Source: Balneolaceae bacterium
Lineage (GTDB): Bacteria > Bacteroidota > Rhodothermia > Balneolales > Balneolaceae
Reading direction: 5' to 3'
Length of the DNA: 64,000 nt
Assembly (NCBI GenBank): GCA_020832415.1
Contig: JAFIES010000141.1
Coordinates: 1 to 64,000 of the forward strand
The position numbers and the translations under genes were made by a program. Positions within the stretch are counted from its first letter, which is position 1; the number at the start of each line of letters is the position of its first letter. Below the pieces are notes generated by a model. The model was given only the letters and a program-made list of their open reading frames with translations. It was not told the origin of the DNA and ran no database searches. Shown piece by piece: positions 61,390 to 64,000 of the stretch.

Positions 61390-62061
61390 TCAATACATTA
61401 AAAATGATTGATAGTATATCACGTACCCGCCGGCAATAATCAGCAGCCAGCCTGTAATTTTTTCCATATGGGGCATAATCTTTCTGAGCATTTTCATCAG
61501 TGTATCCCTGGCAATTACAGAGAGCAATATGGTCCCAATCATCATCAGGCTCATTCCTGCAAAATATGCAGCGAAATACCCGGCACCTGTCAACGCTGAT
61601 GGAGCTGCCATGGCCTGTGTAGCTACAATTAGAAAAAGGGGAAAGAGACAGCCCAAAGCACCAATAGCATAGGCCAGGCCAAAGATAAACGCTTCTGCCA
61701 CTTCCGATTTGGGTGTGGCATGATTCACATGCAGTGTAAATGAAAAGCTTTTCCCGGAGGCCATCAGAATGCCTATCAAAATCAGGATGCTACCCATTCC
61801 AATGGTGATCCACATCATGTAATCTTTCAAAAGCTGAGCTGCCGACACAATCAGTACTGCGGCAATGGCGTAAATTACCAGTATGCCTGTGATACTGAGC
61901 ATGGCCAGCTTCAGTCCGCGTAATAGACGGACGGAAAGGCCGGGGTTAGTGTCAGCCGTTCTTGATATGAACGCGACAATATAACCCGGCAGAAGTGCAA
62001 CTGCGCAGGGTGCCAGGAATGCCAGCACACCCTGCACAAAAGAGAACGCGTAAAAATCCAT
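61390..62061 (-). CDS. CcdA-like thiol-disulfide transmembrane protein
   Basis: A 223-residue six-helix protein of the DsbD/CcdA family. Conserved Cys-containing helices appear as LAFLAPCAVALLPGY and AYAIGALGCLFPLFLI, the pair that shuttles electrons from the cytoplasm to periplasmic thiol proteins. It directly follows the TlpA-like gene (5-base gap), so the two form an electron-transfer pair. Likely uses: cytochrome c maturation, or metal/arsenic handling with the neighbouring arsM. Confidence 0.9.
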   Translation of the reverse strand: MDFYAFSFVQGVLAFLAPCAVALLPGYIVAFISRTADTNPGLSVRLLRGLKLAMLSITGILVIYAIAAVLIVSAAQLLKDYMMWITIGMGSILILIGILMASGKSFSFTLHVNHATPKSEVAEAFIFGLAYAIGALGCLFPLFLIVATQAMAAPSALTGAGYFAAYFAGMSLMMIGTILLSVIARDTLMKMLRKIMPHMEKITGWLLIIAGGYVIYYQSFLMY

Positions 62062-62066
62062 TCCGC

Positions 62067-62585
62067 TTAATTGAGAAGTTGGGCAAACAGCTCCCTGAAC
62101 TCATCAGCAGAAAGAGCCTGGCCGGCCTTTTTAAATGCGATATTTCCGTCACGATCCACGCCAACAGTTGTGGCCTGTCCGCTTACACCAAAATCCATCA
62201 TGATCTCAGGCTTTCCTGCCGTACTTGGGAACTTGAATCCCCGTTCTTCAGATAATTTACGGATCACATCTTCCGTGTCAGTGGGGTCGATACTAATCGC
62301 TACCATCGTAAGCCTGTCTTCGTATTCAGGATAAACTTCCGACATGACCGGCCAGTTACGTGCACATGTTGGGCACCAGGATGCTGTAAAATAGACTACT
62401 ACCGGCTTGCCGTCATCAAGGGATTGTTGCAGGCTGATGGTTTGCCCGTCGATAGTGGTTACTTCAAAATCAGGAGCTCTGTCTGGTGTTTGAACCTGAT
62501 CTCTTTCACCATTCTGGGCGCAGGAAACAAGTATAAGTAGTGCCAGAACGATTGTAATTTTTAACGAATGGATAAATTTTGTCAT
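62067..62585 (-). CDS. TlpA-like thioredoxin-fold lipoprotein
   Basis: A 172-residue exported thiol-disulfide protein. Lipobox LVSC ends the signal peptide; the active site is ASWCPTCARNWP (CPTC), with the cis-Pro region near AGKPEIMMDFGVSGQATTVGVD. It is the first gene of a pair with the CcdA-like membrane protein, which would reduce it. It may reduce apocytochrome c or another periplasmic disulfide. Confidence 0.92.
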   Translation of the reverse strand: MTKFIHSLKITIVLALLILVSCAQNGERDQVQTPDRAPDFEVTTIDGQTISLQQSLDDGKPVVVYFTASWCPTCARNWPVMSEVYPEYEDRLTMVAISIDPTDTEDVIRKLSEERGFKFPSTAGKPEIMMDFGVSGQATTVGVDRDGNIAFKKAGQALSADEFRELFAQLLN

Positions 62586-62701
62586 CTTCTTTTTAATGGT
62601 TGAATTATTGATTTTGATATCATTTCAACCAAACTAAAGAATCAGTGACCGGTTAGTATCCCAAAACTGTAACAGGTTATTGTTGTTTCTGTAAACCCTG
62701 T

Positions 62702-64000
62702 TTAAAATCCATTACCGGGTATCGCAACCGTGAACGTAGTTCCTTCATTCTCTACACTGCTCACCATTACTTCAGCTCCGTGAAGGCGGAATATTTTCTG
62801 TGCGATGGCAAGCCCCAGTCCGGCTCCCTGTTTTTCAGATCGGCTTTTATCGGCACGGTAAAAACGGTCAAAAACATGGGGCAGATCTTTTTCGGGAATA
62901 CCAATACCTGTATCGGAAATTTCCAACACAAAATCCTGCCCGCTTTTTACCGATGATATCGTCACTTTCCCACCTTCCGGTGTATGTTGAATAGCATTAT
63001 CAATAAGATTTGTAAGTGCCCGGTTCATCAAACTGATATCAGCCTCAATGAGTGTATTGGGATTTTTTGGAAATTCTGCTTCCAGTAAAACTCCTTTTTT
63101 CTCTGCTATGGGTTTGAACTGCTGCACAAGATCCTGGATCAGTTCCGCCATAGATATATTTTCCAGGTTTGGCGTTACCTCTTCTGCGTCAAGCTTACTC
63201 AGTTCAAACAGGTCATCAATCAGTCGGTTCAGTTTTTTTGTATTACTCAGTACGGTTCCAAAATAGCTGTTCAGCTCTTCTTTCGTGATCGATTCACCTT
63301 TCATCTGGATTGTTTCCAGGTAGCCCTGAATCGAGGCTATAGGACTGCGCAGGTCGTGCGATACATTTGCAACAAGGTCTCGGCGTAATCGGTCGGTTTT
63401 TTGAATCTCTTTCATATTTTCAACGAGCGTATCTGCCATTCTGTTAAAACAGACCGACAAATCAGAAAGCTCATCATTGCCCTGTACTTCTATTCGGTCG
63501 TTAAGCTGACCCCGCTCAAATCCGGTCACTGTTTTTTTGATCTTTTTGAGCCGTTTGCTAAGGTTTGAGAAGATAAAAAGCCCGGTTAACAAGCTAATGA
63601 GCAGTACAAAACCCAGCAGCATGAGAGTGCCGCGCACGATGTAGCTGTCGGTAATCATAGCAGTTGCCTGTGTAAACTGATCACCCTCAAGCACTACATA
63701 AAGGTAGCACCCCTCCGATCCCATGATGCTTACATTTGCAACGCTGAATGGTTTTTTACGGACCGGATTGAGTGGGTCACTTGCCAGGATTGGCAATGGA
63801 TCGCCGTTAATAAATTTGTCCAGCGGATCTGTATCAATTATTATTTTGTCGAGCGCTACATTTTCCCGATTAGCAGGGATGATACTTTTTACATATCCTT
63901 CTCTGCTAAGGAGGTAAAAATCGAATTGGGGATTTTTACCGCTCAGTTCTGTCAGCTTCGCTTCAATCTCTTCCTGGTTAAACGATTCGGAAAGCATCGG
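62702..64000 (-). CDS. sensor histidine kinase, truncated by the window edge
   Basis: The visible part (about 430 residues) has the end of an extracytoplasmic sensor domain, a membrane helix (YIVRGTLMLLGFVLLISLLTGLFIF by position about 125-150), a HAMP region, the phospho-acceptor box VSHDLRSPIASIQGYLET, and the ATPase motifs NLIDNAIQHTPEG, DTGIGIPEKDLPHVFDRFY and GAGLGLAI. The first membrane helix expected before the sensor domain is missing, so the gene continues beyond 64000. A response regulator is probably encoded outside. Signal unknown. Confidence 0.9.
   Translation of the reverse strand, partial: PMLSESFNQEEIEAKLTELSGKNPQFDFYLLSREGYVKSIIPANRENVALDKIIIDTDPLDKFINGDPLPILASDPLNPVRKKPFSVANVSIMGSEGCYLYVVLEGDQFTQATAMITDSYIVRGTLMLLGFVLLISLLTGLFIFSNLSKRLKKIKKTVTGFERGQLNDRIEVQGNDELSDLSVCFNRMADTLVENMKEIQKTDRLRRDLVANVSHDLRSPIASIQGYLETIQMKGESITKEELNSYFGTVLSNTKKLNRLIDDLFELSKLDAEEVTPNLENISMAELIQDLVQQFKPIAEKKGVLLEAEFPKNPNTLIEADISLMNRALTNLIDNAIQHTPEGGKVTISSVKSGQDFVLEISDTGIGIPEKDLPHVFDRFYRADKSRSEKQGAGLGLAIAQKIFRLHGAEVMVSSVENEGTTFTVAIPGNGF

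Overview
The window looks like a chromosomal segment of a marine or halophilic Bacteroidota/Balneolota-type bacterium (Balneolales- or Rhodothermales-like). This placement is an inference. It rests on a clade II (Sec-exported) nosZ operon, a long SecA of 1128 residues, a stand-alone HsdR_N-type protein beside yidC, many lipoproteins, LytTR and VTC/DUF4956 genes, and moderate GC. I saw no tRNA, rRNA, CRISPR array, insertion sequence or prophage.

Left third (about 0.5-17.5 kb): a denitrification and nitrosative-stress island. On the minus strand are a NirK-like copper protein, a degenerate FdxA-type ferredoxin and a SufT/MIP18-like Fe-S factor. On the plus strand are the Fe-S repair protein RIC/ScdA, two overlapping four-helix membrane proteins with an oxidase/NnrS-like helix, and an Rrf2 regulator. 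Then come a lipoprotein cytochrome c, nosZ, a NosB-like membrane protein, two nosL paralogues, nosD, nosF and nosY. The island ends with heme A synthase, a 398-residue membrane protein carrying the same His/Trp helix, a second Rrf2 regulator and hemN. A 16-bp motif recurs before ric, both rrf2 genes and the cytochrome/nosZ operon (weakest before the second rrf2), suggesting a shared Rrf2 regulon. The logic is nitrite reduction, NO damage repair, N2O reduction and anaerobic heme supply.

Middle (17.6-35.6 kb): a TPR protein; a VTC-domain/DUF4956/HlyD operon; PepP; an HsdR_N nuclease-like gene; yidC-rnpA-rpmH (rpmH overlaps rnpA and is too short for most ORF calls); secA; histidine catabolism (hutG, hutI) with a CaCA exchanger; glutamate dehydrogenase; and a 2H-phosphoesterase gene broken by an apparent frameshift at an A6 tract.

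Right half (35.6-64 kb): mostly housekeeping and small accessory modules. These include DinB, a MurF-like ligase with a membrane domain, a sugar-phosphate nucleotidyltransferase, OmpA, CCA-adding enzyme, SemiSWEET, IspE, glycogen phosphorylase, a tandem pair of secreted paralogues with a LytTR regulator, a COG2509 flavoprotein and SulP. They are followed by a redox cluster (two AhpD/CMD proteins, AraC regulator, DUF3179) and a metal/thiol region (mercuric-reductase-like flavoprotein, ArsM, CcdA-like, TlpA-like). The window closes with a histidine kinase cut by its right edge.

The most unusual items are the small paired oxidase/NnrS-like proteins, the NirK-like protein whose catalytic Asp, catalytic His and axial Met are all substituted, the shared operator candidate, and the frameshifted phosphoesterase.
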